Shown piece after piece: positions 44,940 to 57,826 of a DNA stretch of 64,000 nt (within the stretch, counting starts at the first letter, position 1; every line of letters starts with the position of its first letter). The DNA comes from Adiantum capillus-veneris (taxonomy: Eukaryota; Streptophyta; Polypodiopsida; Polypodiales; Pteridaceae). The DNA lies in contig CM043945.1 in NCBI GenBank assembly GCA_014529385.2, positions 155,874,741 to 155,938,740 on the forward strand. The letters are read 5' to 3'. A program made the position numbers and the translations under genes. Under the pieces are notes generated by a model. The model ran no database searches and was not told where the DNA came from. It worked only from the letters and a program-made list of their open reading frames with translations.

Positions 44940-46530
44940 CTAGAACTGAAGTTAGAGCTCCATGTCTTTATCAAGCTAGAAGCTCAAACTTAAGTTCGAG
45001 CTCCATGTCAATATCTACCTAGGAGCTCGAACTTATGTTTGAGCTCGAGGCCTTTATCTACCTAATCTATCTAGCATTTTAAACTTAAGTTTGAGCTCCA
45101 TGTCTATATCTATCTATCAGCTCAGTTTAGCTCCATGCCTCAATCTTGCTTGAAGCCCAAGCTCCATGCCTTTTCCTCCTAGCAACTTGAGCTCCATTCC
45201 CATATCTACCTAGAAATTTGAGCACCATGTCAGATATTTTGAATAAATGAATGAATTTTATTAGTAGATTTTGACATTCGATATATAGCTTGGTAGTTCA
45301 TTCAAATCCATTGCAATTTAAGGTAGATTAAGGAGGCATGCACCTCGGCTGAGCTGGTAGGTAGATTGAGTCATGGAGCTAAAACTTAAGTTCGAGCTGT
45401 TAGGTAGATAAACGCCTATAGCTCAAACGTAAGTTTGAGCTCTGAGGTAGATATTGACATGTAGCTTGATCTTAACTTTGAGCTCCATTTCTATATCTAC
45501 CTAGCAACTCAATTGAGCTCCTTACCTCAATCTACCTTCAAACCCAATCTCCATGTCTTTTCCACCTAGCAGCTTAATCTCCATCCCTGTATCTACCTAA
45601 AAAATTGAGCTCCATGTCAAATGTTTTGAAATGAATTAATGAATTTTATTAGTAGATTTTGACATTATTGAGTTTGACATTAGATAGCTTAAAGGGTCAT
45701 TCAAAGCCATTGCAATTTAAGAGGAGTCATGGAGCTCGGCTGAGCTGCTAGGTAGATTGAGTCATGGAGCTCAATCTTAAGTTCGAGTTGTTAGGTAGAT
45801 AAAGGCCTAGGTTTGAACTTAAGTTTGAGCTCCATGCCTATATCTACCTAGCAGCTCAGTAGACCTCCACACCTCAATCCACCATGAAGCCCAAGTTCTA
45901 TGGATTTTCCTCCTACCAGCTTGAGCTCAATCCAGACATCTACCTAGAAATTTGAACCTCATATCAAATATTTTGAAATAAATGGATGACTTGTCTTAGT
46001 AGGTTTTGACATTAGTTAGTTTGAAGTGAGATAGCTTAGTAGGTCATTCAAATCCTATGCAAATTAAGGTATATTGAGGAGGCATGGAGCTCGATTGAGC
46101 TGCTATAGGTAGATTGAGTCATGGAGGTCAAACTTAAGTTCGAGCTATTAGGTAGATAAAGACTTGAAGCTCAAACCCAATTTTGAACTCTATGGTAGAT
46201 ATTGACATGGAGGTCAAACCTAGCAGCTAAGTTGAGCTCCATGCCTTTTTCTCCTAGCATATTGAGCTCCATCGACCCTATATCTACCTAGAAATTTGAG
46301 CTCTATGTCAAATATTATGAAAAAATCTAATGATTTTAATTACTAGATTCTGACATTAGGTAGTTTGACATTAGATGGCTCAGTGTGTCATTCAAAACCA
46401 TTTTGACATCTTGAGCTCCATCCCTATATCTACCTAGACAAGGCCAAGATCGTGACATTAGGTAGTTTGAAACTAGATAGCTTAGTGGGCCATTCAAAGC
46501 CATTGCAATTTAAGTTATGTATAAGTGATG
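44940..46530. repeat. Second tandem array with higher-order structure
   Basis: Short words such as gagctccatg, tatatctacctag and aaacttaagttcgagct recur in both orientations. A larger unit containing a tttattagtagattttgaca-type block recurs at about 45230, 45615, 45960 and 46305, a period of roughly 345-385 bases. Non-coding. Several words are shared with the array at 39640-42800. Confidence 0.85.
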
Positions 46531-47861
46531 GCACATCTTTTATATAGTACAAAGTTCATTGTAAAAATATTGATTGGTTACCCAAAAGTTGTATAGAGTT
46601 ATATAAACGAAATCACCCAAGAAAACCCAAGATTCATGAAGGCGTTTCAAAAGTATTATCACCCTTTGACTACGTTAAACACAATGAGAAATTTGTGGAG
46701 GGATTAAAGAAGTATGTTAGTTGGTGGAAAGATTCCTAGTAGCAAGAGGAAGTAGACAAAAGTGAGTATGCTAGGTGGTCTCGTAGGTGATTCAACCTGG
46801 TACTCATGTACTAGAAGAATCTTATGCAAGCTATGCAAACATCTGATGCAAGAGAATACACTTTCTTTGATGAATTTTGCTAAAGAATTAGTAAGTATAT
46901 GTAAACAAGCTCATTCTTTTAACCTTCCATTGAAAGATAATCAAGATGCAGGCCTTAATGTAATTGATGGCCACTGTCATGGTCTAATGCACAAAAAACC
47001 TATTGAGGAGCTCAACCCCACTCTTGATGTGGCAAAGGGAGACTGTGTAACCTTGTGATGAAAATTATCAAACTTGGTTAGGAGTGACAACAATAGTTTT
47101 TTATAAGAACAACGAGTCAAAAAACTACCTACAAGTCAAGGTATAATACTAGGTACCAATTTCAAAGAACAAAAATGAAAGTGATATGAAGGTTTACAAG
47201 GATTTTTTGGAACAAGTACTGATGTGAGAAAATAAATGATCCTTATTGTGGGGAAGAAAGTGAGTGCATCACTTGGGCATTGAAGACCAATGGTCGAGGA
47301 ATCATCCTTGAAAAAATTAAGATGCCAAAGGCAATAATCCTCAAGACCAAAATACAATCAGATGGAACTTGATGAGCTAAGGCACCAAATTTAAACGCAA
47401 ATGAGGAGGAATGGTTGCTTAGCATTGACATTGTAGTTTTGTAATCTTCTGACAATGTTTCAAGTTAGTAGACTCGTAGTTAGACTCATTATCAACATTA
47501 TAATCTTCAAGAAATCTCATCAATATGAATGGTATACTTTTCAATTTAATCGCCCAAGCCTCTCTTGCAATGTATATTTCAATTGTTTTGGCAATGAACT
47601 ATCGTGTGCGGACACACCCTAGTGTATAGTATGGTTGTTGACAACACACAATATTAGATCTTGTATAGAGTCATTAGCATTTACTAAACATTATACCATA
47701 GCTATATTCTGTGCAACAACCTAGCACAAGGAAATCTCACCTCAAGTCCATGTGGATCAAAGAATTGTCCCAAATTTGTGCATTTTTTCCTATTTTTCCT
47801 TAATATGTGTTATTTTCTTTTTGTTGAGAAAAAGCTTGTTCTCCCTCAATGCTTGGAAAAT
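46531..47861. other. Gene-free stretch
   Basis: A 98-codon plus-strand ORF at 46762-47058 has no recognisable domain and no supporting context. Nothing else is seen. Confidence 0.35.
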
Positions 47862-47864
47862 CAC

Positions 47865-48309
47865 TTAGAGATGTTGCTTATGTTCCTCCAAAGACTTGGA
47901 GTAGATGATGATATCATCAAAGAACACTCCAGTGAATTTGTGGTATGGTCTAAAAATTTTCTCCATCAGACGATTGAACCTCACTGGTGCATTAGTCAAG
48001 CCAAAAGGCATGATTAGATATTCATAAAGACCAAACGTTGTGCAAAACACGGTCTTCAAGATATCTTCATCCACTAGCCTTATTTGATGATATCCTACTA
48101 AAGTAGGTAGAGCCTTGTATCTTATCAAACAGATCTTTTACCCGAGGCACGGAAAATCTGTTTTCGATAGTGATATGGTTTAGTGCTTGATAGTCCACAC
48201 ACATACGGTATGTACCATCTTTCTTTTGCACTAAAAGGACTGGAGAACAAAAGGGAGAGGAACTAGGCCTCACCATCCCTTTGTCTACCAATTCCTGTAC
48301 TTGCCTCAT
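47865..48309 (-). pseudogene. Reverse transcriptase fragment of relic G
   Basis: 48309-48067 encodes [17 protein letters not shown]. After a frame change, 48128-47865 gives [17 protein letters not shown] and VFFDDIIIYSKS, including the Asp pair, and then ends at HKQHL. Everything downstream (thumb, RNase H, integrase) is gone. Confidence 0.88.
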
Positions 48310-48481
48310 GATCTCCTCTTGTTGAGCTTGTGAGACTCGATAAGGAGGTTTGTTAGGCGGTGAGCTTCCTGGAAGGAGCTCAATGCGATGGTCATCATCC
48401 CCTCGTGTTGGAGGTAACCACGCTCACTAGCATCTATATACATGTTCTTTCCCCGGTAGGGAGGTGAAGTAGATTCTCCTT

Positions 48482-50163
48482 TCAGGGAACTTCATGTTGG
48501 CAGCCAGCATCGTCACGCTCGAGAGGAGAGATGAAGAAGTCTTCTTTGTCGACATAGCTTTGGACATGAAGCCTCAACTTCCCAATCAAGGGAGTAATAG
48601 AAGCTTGTTGTCCCTTGAAAGTTGCGTTAGCCATTACCATATCTCCCATCTCAAAAGCTTGAATGCCCAACTTGGTGGCCAAATCCATTGATATGAAGTT
48701 CAAAGTAGAGACAGGGTCAAACAAGATGAAGGCATCATGCTCTCTTACCTTTCCCCAAGCATAGGAAAGTGATGATCCTTTGCAATGAGCATCCTCTTTT
48801 GAAGCTTCGATGGTGGAAGCCCTAGGAGTCTCATTGCGAGTATCCTTCTTGGGGCAAGAACGATAGCCATGTCCTTTCTCCCCACACTTGAAACACTTAT
48901 GGTCCTTACGAAAAGCTTCAAGCTCTTTAGGAGAGAGTTTTTTTTCACCTTTGCAAACTCCCTTCTCCTTGGACCGATTGTTGTTGTTGTTGGAAGTGAC
49001 TTGGGAAGTATTTTGAACATTGGTTTTCCCCTTTGCATCATTTTTGTCTTTGATTGCCATGGGCTTGACATTACGTCTAGCCCCTTGATGGAAATTGATG
49101 CGTGAAGCAACCATGGTGTGATGAATTACTTTGCTAATAGTGCTAGGCCATTGAGAGTTGATGTATTCGGCCATCTCTTCAGGTAATCCCACACAGAATT
49201 GCTGCCTTTGCTCGACAAAGTCTATCTTTTCAAAGACACTAGCCTTGAGATGTAAATCCCAAAACTACGTACTTGTGGATAGACTCATGAGAGAGAAGCT
49301 TCAAGCTGCGCCATTCAGTAAGCACTTTGTCTTTTTCATCGCTTGCAAGGAATTTCTTCATGATGGAAACTCGTAGAGTTTTCCATGTCTTTGGGGCTTC
49401 ACCATTGCCATGAAGGCTAGCCCACCATTGACGAGCTGATTTTTGGAAGTGCATAGCTACATGGCGTAGCTTGGAGGACTTTGTGAAGACCTCGTCTCCA
49501 AAGGCCGCATCAAATCGCTGGATGAAGGCCAACACTTTGTCGGTAGCACCAAAGGTGCCATCATAGGTGAGAAAAGAGATACTCTTTCCTCCCTCCTTGA
49601 ACTTCTATAGCTTTTGTGACGTTCGCCATGCAGGATATGATTTGTGATGTCCTCCTCTCTTGTATTCTCTAGGAGAATATCCATAACTTTTGTCGGAAGA
49701 GGAGGAAGGTGAAGAAGAAGGAGAAGAGGGTGACCTCTTCATAGCCCTTTTCTTCCTTTGTTTCCTCTCTTGTCTTTCAGAGTGATGAGGAGAAGGACTA
49801 TGTGTTGATCTTTTCCTCTTGGGAGGAGTGGGCGATCGTCTAGACCGTCGTCTTCGTGGAGCCACATCTTCAGAGGAACTTAAACTTTCATTGCTTTCTT
49901 GCTCTTTGGATTCCTCATCTCGTATGGGAGAGAGTCTTTTTTTCAAGAGGCCTCCTAAGCTCTCTCTCCTCTTGGAGAGGAAGGGAAATTCCATAAGCAC
50001 GAAGTTGTTGAGTAACTTCGGCTTGCAAAGCAGGGCTGCCCATAGCTTGCTGCAACCTAGTGGCGAGATAATTCACAAACATGGTAGCATCATCATTAGC
50101 ACCTTCATGTGCAAAATCAAAGCTATCAATGTTCATTCTACTCTCTTGATTATTGTCAGCCAT
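48482..50163 (-). pseudogene. gag: Gag and protease of relic G
   Basis: Gag starts at 50163 (MADNNQESRMNIDSFDF). It continues through a Ser/Arg-rich stretch (50000-49605) and the capsid part (49535-49239, QWWASLHGNGEAPKTWKTL) to 49192-48482, with frame changes between. The zinc knuckle CFKCGEKGHGYRSC, at about 48897-48856, is a complete CX2CX4HX4C, unlike in A and B. Protease reads ILFDPVSTLNF, where Val replaces the active-site Gly. Confidence 0.85.
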
Positions 50164-50879
50164 GTTAACAAAATTTATGTATGTACTTAGTGTATGCTTT
50201 GGTAATTCAAAACCTTAGTTGCCACTCCTCTTAGCCTTTGAAAATCGTCTCTTAAGTATCTACACCCATGGCTCAAAGTGGTTAATTATAGAGAGTAGAG
50301 GAGTAGGTCTAACATAGCAGAGTTGCCGAGGGCTAGCTCCTTTCGGACTTCTTATGGCTCAATAATGGTAAAGCCGTAGGCAAGTCTAAAAAGACTCCAT
50401 TATTAAGTCCAAAGCTCCCGAGGTGTGCGCCATCCCCCACATAGTGGGCTCAACAAAACCGATGATAGATCCCAGTTCCACATTAGGAGAAATATGGACC
50501 TTGCATGGGCCTTGTAAGAAATCCTAATTTTTAGGGATTAAGTCTAATGGTGTGTAGGGTTAAGGGGACAAGGGCATTCAAGAAGCTAGTTTTGAGTAGG
50601 CTTTTCTAGCCTTTTTTTTAGACACATGTAGGATGTGAACCTAGGAGGTCTTCTCTCTCTAGCTTTTTGAAAGTGAAGGGAGTAAAGAGGTGTGTCCACA
50701 TCATCAAAAACGTGGATCACTAAGAGCCAAAATTTGACTTTTAAAAAATTTACTTATTGTTGACTTAAAACTCCCCCCAACATATATCCATGTCAAAAAA
50801 GTAGTTTTTGACCTTTTTTTAAACTTACAAGCACTAAAAGTCCAATTTTTTTAAAAAAAAACTCCCCCCAAAAAAAAAC

Positions 50880-51040
50880 CTTTGTTCTCTCTTCCTCCTC
50901 CCTCCTTTCTCCCTCTCCTCTCCCTCCCTGCCCCCTTCTCTCCTCCTCCTCCCCTCTCTCTCCCTCTCCCCCACTGTCCCCTTTTCTTCTCCCATGTTCC
51001 TCCCTCTCTCTCCCTGCCCCCTTCTCTCCTCCTTCTCCAC

Positions 51041-51076
<36 letters not shown>

Positions 51077-51160
51077 CCCCCCCCCCCCCCCCCCCACTAC
51101 CCCCTTGTCTCCTCCCATGTTCCTCTCTCTCCCTCCTCCCTCTCTCTTTTCATCCTTTGC
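50880..51160. repeat. C/T-rich low-complexity tract with (CT)n and (C)n
   Basis: About 280 bases of almost pure pyrimidine, including (CT)n at about 51041-51073 and an unbroken run of about 22 C at 51074-51095. The long ORFs here on both strands come from the base composition. Confidence 0.9.
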
Positions 51161-52860
51161 TTCCTCACGCAACAGCTACCATGGTGCTCAAGGAAATCAC
51201 AAATCGTATGCATACATATTTGTTTGTTCGCAACATTTGCACGGAAGGCCGCATGTGAGGATGAGCAGAGGTCATCCCAGGATCTTCATACCATCAATGA
51301 GATGAATGTTGATGGTTGTTCAATATCTTGCCAATACCATCACATATTTGAATAAAACACCCCTTTATGCAAGGTAACAATATACTTCTTACTTTTGAGT
51401 GTGTTCTTCTTATCATAAACTTTGAAGTCTAAGGTGTTGCCTCTACTTGTTTTGTAGTGCTTGGCACAAAGGTTGCTTTTATGCACAAATAGTGAAAGAC
51501 TGCAGGTTAGAGAGGCCAAGTGTCACCACTTTTCCTCTAAAACAATCTTCTTTGTTACATCTTGCAGGTAGGTGCTTCAATCCATGCTTATTAGGGGTGG
51601 TAATCTCATCCTAATGTATATTTTAGGATTGTTTATTTCCAGTTAGATAGAAATACTTGCAAATTTATACAACATATACTTAACAAGTGTCTTTATTATT
51701 AACTTGCAAATGTTGAATCAACACATGTTTTTGTTACAAGGTGACCTCTTGCTATGCTAGTTGAGTGGTGTTGTTTGCAAGAATGGCTCAAGGAACTGGC
51801 ATAACATGAAGCTTTTATGGTGGCACAAAGCTCTTCTCAGTGGCAATGCTAACATGGAGAGATCCCTAGTAGGACAATGCAAAAACTTTTCATCAGCAGC
51901 AACACACCCTTTCCTAACACGAGGGCACTCCTACCAAAGATATTTTTATGTGATAGGTCACCCCATGAGCATACCATGTCACGGAATGGATGTAAGAACT
52001 ATGACCGCACTACTCCTTGGAAGTTGTTCATAGATGTATGTTTATCAAAGTTAATGAGAAGAAATTTGGACTTTTTTGTTTGTTGATGTGTAAGAGCACT
52101 CTAGGTCTACCATATTTTAGATTGTTTGATAAGTTAAATAAGATTTGTAGTCATTTAAAGTGTAAGTTTGTTTTTGTTTGGTAAGATTGTACATGAGAAG
52201 ACATGATAAAGTATAAGAGATCTTGACGGAATAAACCTCAATTAGATTCCTACCATGCACTTGTGACACCAAACCTCTCCTTGAACCCTTTGATTTCTAT
52301 CGTTGTGGGAAGTCCAAGGGTGGTCTATTTTCATATTTTTAGCAATAAATTTCTTTAAAAGGAAATTTTGGTTATTTTAAAGTTTGTACACAGTCTAGGA
52401 GTTCATTCTGATTGTTTTCCTTCAGTTTCAATTTTTTATCGAGGGCACTCCTTGGAAGCCACTTTTAACGGTGTTAGGGTGAGATTTTTAGAAAGTTTTG
52501 TATCTAAGAAATACAGTCCTTAACACAATAAAAAACATTGATTCTTTGAGTATTTTCAGATTCCATGGTTTTAATGCTCGCTCGAGCCCGTAGATTAAGG
52601 AAAAAGTAAGAAATGCCTGTTTTACATCATTTTTAAAGAAATTGCCAACTTGCACGTTGATTTTTGGAGAAGCCATGTAGGAAATGATTTTTTTGCATCA
52701 CACGATGGTCGAAGAGCGCGACGAGATGAAAAAATTTATGTGAGACAAGCCCAGACAGATTCAGAGCCAATTGAACACTAGAAGCTCTTGAAAATAGCCT
52801 AAAAGTTCAACACTTACAAAAAAAATAAAAATTGATTACTCTAATTATGGCCATGCATCA
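51161..52860. other. Gene-free stretch
   Basis: An ORF at 51761-52033 and the frame around 51230-51350 (FARKAACEDEQRSSQ) were examined; neither resembles a family I know. No repeat structure is evident. Confidence 0.35.
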
Positions 52861-52869
52861 AAAAAAATC

Positions 52870-53520
52870 TTGTAATTTTGGATGGTCAATTTGCGCGCCC
52901 TTGTGGCTCCTCATGTTGAGGGTCCATGGGGCCCTAAAATGACAAGTATAGGCTTTTTCTTATGCATGGCCATGAGATAGAACTAGGCAGTTTAATGTAT
53001 TCATAGCAAACTCCCCCCCCCCCCCGCCCCCAATGGTAAATAGCTAAACCTTGTATCATGCCATGCATTAACAAAAAGCTTGTACTTGCCATTTTAAGGC
53101 CCCAGGGACCCTCAGCAAGAGGGGCCACAAGGGCGCGCAAACTGGCCATCCAAAATTTTTGGATGGCCAGTTTGCGCGCCCTTGTGGCCCCTCTTGCTGA
53201 GGGTCCTTGGGGCCCTAAAATGACAAGTATATGATTTTTTTAATGCATGGCCATGAGATACAACTGGGCAATTTAATGTATTCATAGCAAACTCCCCCCC
53301 CCAAATGGCAGATACCTAAACCTTGTATCATGCTTATCAACCATTTTTTACTTCTTTGTGTCCATCCCCTATTCTTGGAAATATCTTGGTCCCTATTTGT
53401 CCCTGGATGGCCATCTTGTGGGCCCTTGTGGTCCCTCTTGTTGAGGGTCCCTGGGGCTTCAAAATGACAAATAGGGACTTTGTTTTAATGTATGGCCATG
53501 AGATAGAGGTGTAGTGTTTG
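52870..53520. repeat. Fold-back repeat family, four copies
   Basis: A unit containing cgcgcccttgtggcccctc, then gctgagggtcc, aaaatgacaagtat and catggccatgagatag occurs four times. Copies are at about 52883-53010 (+), 53155-53050 (-), 53156-53310 (+) and 53400-53512 (+). Three copies end near a run of C (53010-53028 and 53295-53304 are clear). Non-coding; a MITE-like or fold-back origin is possible. Confidence 0.8.
53065..53250. repeat. Near-perfect palindrome centred at 53156
   Basis: Two inverted copies of the unit meet at ccaaaatttttgg with almost no spacer. Arms match for about 80 bases with few mismatches and more loosely for about 100. RNA from it would fold into a long hairpin. Confidence 0.88.
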
Positions 53521-53560
53521 ATGTCCGGAGTATTCACTATGTAAAATTTTCCTATATCAT

Positions 53561-56095
53561 GTGCGTTCACCACAATGGATTGAAAGTATCCCTTATAGGC
53601 CTTACCTACACATGTTTCTGTAACTTTACAAGAATATAAATTCCCTTCCGTTGAACACATGTGCTATGTTACATATACTTTAGTGAACTCCCAAGGTCAA
53701 AGGCCTCACAAACTTTGTGCACTCAGAACATTTAGCACTAGAAATCAACCAATTAACAAGGAGCCAATTTTTACTTCCTTGTGTTCACCTCGTGTTCTTG
53801 GGAATGTTTTGGTTAAGCCATTTCTTTGGTATTTGAAACCACATGTGACCCCTATTATTATAGTATCCAACCAAAGGTTTCTTGATTAGCAGTTATATAG
53901 GTTCGAGTGATACATATCTTCTATGTTAACAATGCATGTATCTATAATTTATGTTTACACTTTCTCTATCCAAATGAGCTACATAGTAAAAATCAAATCC
54001 GCAATTCAACAATTAAGTTCACAAGGTGATAGCTATTGATATGATCTTTAGCAATACCGAATAAATAGCTACCAATGGCGAATGAATAGGGATATTTAAG
54101 AAGATTTGATACCAAAAACTTGTCAACACTACTCAAAAAGGTGGAAACTCAAAGGCTTTATAATATATATGATGAAACAAGAATTAATAATAAGTCACCC
54201 CTATATATCTACACTTCCATCTCAAGTTGTCATTTCTCTAAGTCAAGCTTGGCATAGGCATAGTATGGAAACAATAACATTTTGGAAAGCAAGAATTTAG
54301 CTTTATCAACTTTTGAAATGTTGCTATTGATATATATTCAATATCCCCAAATGAGGACATCTTGACAAAGGTTATGATCCACTTTAATAAGAATAACCAT
54401 TAGTGATTAAAGTGAAATCAAAATATTGTATGAATTTCTTCATGGTGGAATGATTAAGACTTGAGACTTCAAACATCTTATAGGCAAATTAGAATATCCA
54501 TAAAAATCAACAATATTTCTCAAATCTATATGAAACTCCAGTAATCTAAATTAAATACTCTCACTCAGTGCGATACCATTTAACAAAAAGAAATATTTAT
54601 ATTGCATTTACAGAGGAATCCAGCCTCATAAAAATAATTACAAACGGAGACAATGTTGTTGCTGTTAGGCTTCTCTTACAAGTATTTGTCTTTCTCATCT
54701 AGAGATTCATATACACGAGTATTTGTGTGTCTATGACACTAGGGAAGATAGTAGTACTATAGGGATGGCTTTTCTAAGAGCTCCTAGAGAGTACCTATTG
54801 GTTCAAGATTCTACAAAAATCCTACTATTCTTATCAAAATCTTTTAACATGGTAGTGAAAGGTTCCTCACGGAACAAAAATAGGGTGATTTTCCATCTCT
54901 ACACATAGTTGCTTGCTCATGTCCTCTCAAAACAAGTTGACTCTGTAGGTAAACAACAGATTATGTGAGCACAAAGTTATAAAGTACAAAATGATATCAT
55001 TCTAATAATCTAATGACAACTATACAAAGAATAAATTATAAGAAAAATCTTTGATGACTCTCCATAGATAACACAACTTACTTACATTGTGAGACTCAAT
55101 CACATGCTACAAAACTATAGATGGCGCACCAAAGTCATCAACAAAATAGCACCACCCAATCTTATGAGGTGTGAAGCCTAAACATTGAAAGCCATAAAGA
55201 GGTTAATTCCCTCCAGCATGATAAACTTAAAGATGGAGATGATCTTAAGCTCTGAATGTAAGCTACAAGGGTAGTTTTCTCACCATTCTATCTTTATGTT
55301 GGAGATGAATCCTTGCAATGCCCATGCACTATTCACACCTCCTATTCTTGTGGTATGCAAGTCATGTGAGTTGATGCTTTTTCCACCTTCGAGAGTAGAG
55401 GTTTCCATGTAGTGCGAGTGAATGAAAGTAGAAGGAGAATAATCTTGTTTCATGTTGTAATGGAGGTGAGAGAAGGGAGAGGAGCTAGCTTGGTGTGGAA
55501 CTATGTGATGGGCAAGGGGAAGAGATGGGAGAGAAGCTTGCTTGGTGCTACAATGGAGATGGGAGAAAGCTAGTAGAGAGATAATGCTGGACTATAGGGG
55601 GTGCATGTAGTTGTTGCAGCCATGGAGAGCTTGGAAAAGGGTTTGTAGAGAGAGAAAACCACTTTTTAGCTATAGAATAGGTTTGGAAAGACTTTGAAGG
55701 ATGGAAAATGATGTTTTGAATTTTTTTGGAAAAAAAATAATTTTTTGGAATTTTTTAGTGCACGTTTTTTACTTTTGGAGGTCAAAAATACTTTTTTGAC
55801 CATGAAATTTTTAAGGAGGGAAAACTTGAAATTTGAAATTTTTTGAAAATTTGAAATTTTTAGTGTATTTTTAAGTCCGGGCGAAAAAGTGATGGAAAAG
55901 AGGTAAAAGTGGTCCCCTCCCTCCCTTTCCCCTAGCCACCTCTCTTACCTTCTCACTAGGTAAGAGGCCATTAAGAGGTGTAAGGCTACCTTGTCCCCCT
56001 ACTTTAATTTTTTGAGGATATAGAGTGTGTCCACCACCCTCTTTCTATTGGCTGGCCTCTAATCAACCTTAATCCCAAAGGGCCCCTAGAGGGTT
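53561..56095. other. Gene-free AT-rich stretch
   Basis: Only short unsupported ORFs. 53540-53570 (ttcctatatcatgtgcgttc) resembles part of the Mutator-type MITE at 42090-42110, and may be a remnant. Confidence 0.35.
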
Positions 56096-56195
56096 CATAA
56101 TTTTCCTAATGACTTATCCTAATATAATTAACAACATCAACCATTTATAGGCTACTTAAGGACCTCTCTTCTTAAGCAAGAGAAGGAAACCAAAT

Positions 56196-56208
56196 GCTCT
56201 GATACTAA
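56196..56208 (-). other. Primer-binding site, initiator-Met type (altered), LTR E
   Basis: The reverse complement ttagtatcagagc differs by one base from the standard site (TTGGTATCAGAGC, as in element B). 56110-56195 beyond it matches the leader of B (23784-23860). Confidence 0.75.
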
Positions 56209-57826
56209 TGTAATGGAATTGGCCTATTTAATTTGAGAGTAGACAAAATTAATGATCGAGAGTACTTTTAAGAAATGACTTTATGAGCATAGCAGGTGAA
56301 CATAATTGAAGATATCAACATAATCATAGCAATTAGTTAACTTGGTATGAACAATACTTTTGCCAGAGAGAGAATTTAGAGAACATGACAACAGTTGAGG
56401 ACTGGATTTATGTGGAGCCAGTCCCCCCTCCAATAGGCATTTGTATTATGATTTCTCCCATTAAGAGAGACTTGTTACAATACAATCTTTGTGTTCCTTG
56501 TGACCGAGGTGATGCAATGAAGATGGAAAGCTTCATGCATCACAAACATAACATAAACTTGAAGAAATATTTAACTATCCCAAGCCTCAGTCCCAAGACC
56601 TCAAACACCTTCGAAGGTGGAGAGAGCTAGCAGGGAATGAGGGTAGGGAAGTGGAAGAAGAAACATTTCGTAGGAGAAAAAATTAGTTTGTCACTTATCA
56701 TAACTCTTGTTGCTAGCATACATAATAGCATAGTAATGAAGAAGAAGGAGATGTCAAGCTTAAGTATTGAAGCATGGCTCTTGGTTGGATTTGCACTCCA
56801 TATCCAAGAGTGTTGGTGTAGGCTCTCAACCTCTACTTGCTTGGAGAAGGAGAGGGAGCTCTTGCACTTTGCATAGCACACAATGAGAGTTTTTGTGAGT
56901 GTGTGTGGGTGAGTATACCCCCTAAGCAACCCCCTAGCTTGCTTGGGTCGACCCCCCCCCCGGCCGTAGCTCATGTTTGAAGCTCATTGGACCTCCAGGC
57001 CAAGCCAATCATAAGCACGCAGGAGGCATTACAAGCAGCAAGGGTATCCTTGAGACAAGTGTCCCCCTTTCCCCTTTGAGAGAGAGGGCTAGATAAATGC
57101 TAAATCAATTAATTAAATCTCCTAAATTATCATTGGACCCCTTGGGTGGCCAACCAATAGGCTTCAGGCACACCATGAGCGCAACATGAGGAGGAACTTG
57201 ACAAGTATCTCTTTTGCTTTCTTTGTACCATGCATGCCTTGTGTGAGTGTGTGGGTGTTCTCTCTCATCCCCCCTCATGTAGGGCTCGTCCCCTCCTTGT
57301 AGGGATTGAATATTTGACTTTTTGACACCTCAAGCCCCTCATGCATAGGCCTAGTTCCTACCACAAGCTTGGCTCATAAGCACTTTAAGCTTGGGTTGGG
57401 TTCTCACCTCAAGTGCAACCCTAGCATCTCAAGCATGTCAAGCACCTCAAGCATCTCAAGCACCTCAATCATCAAGCACCTCAAGAACCTTAGCCATCAA
57501 GCAGGACAAGCACCTCGAGCTGGGTCGGGTTCCCGCGCCTCAAGCTCAGCCGTAGCTTACCTAAGGTCAAAGGACTTTCACACACATTATTGGAGGTCTT
57601 CAATGAAGCTAACCCTAAGGTATTATGCTCCATTTTTTAGCCTTTCTCCTTGATAGACCATCTCTCATTTGGGCCCCTTTACCATTGGCCCCGTGTTGAG
57701 ATAGATCTATAAGCACATGTCCATATCTTAACACTTGTTCCCGTTTATTCTCCCACATTAAGTGACCAAATTAATATGAGAAAATCATTTGGGTTGGTTA
57801 GATATTAGATACTAGATTTTATGACA
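56209..57826 (-). repeat. 5' LTR of a same-family element on the minus strand (E)
   Basis: On the minus strand it starts TGTCATAAAATC (57826) and ends CCATTACA (56209), like the LTRs of B. It contains the caagcacctca-type minisatellite (57440-57510) that matches 22245-22335 of B. Only leader sequence follows, so the rest of the element is lost. Confidence 0.85.

Larger units (their letters stand above)
47862..50485 (-). mobile_element. Minus-strand relic of the A/B gypsy family (G): leader, gag, PR, part of RT
   Basis: Read on the minus strand, the leader (from about 50485, matching the leader of B after its primer site) is followed by gag, protease and RT, and then stops abruptly at 47862 inside RT. 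No LTR or primer site is left, so the relic is truncated at both ends. Confidence 0.85.

Noticed and set aside
46762-47058. A 98-codon ORF with several Cys.
   Set aside because: No recognisable motif, and flanked by repeats.
50793-51355. ORFs rich in Gly/Glu/Arg or Ser/Leu/Pro.
   Set aside because: They are translations of pyrimidine-rich low-complexity DNA and the C run.
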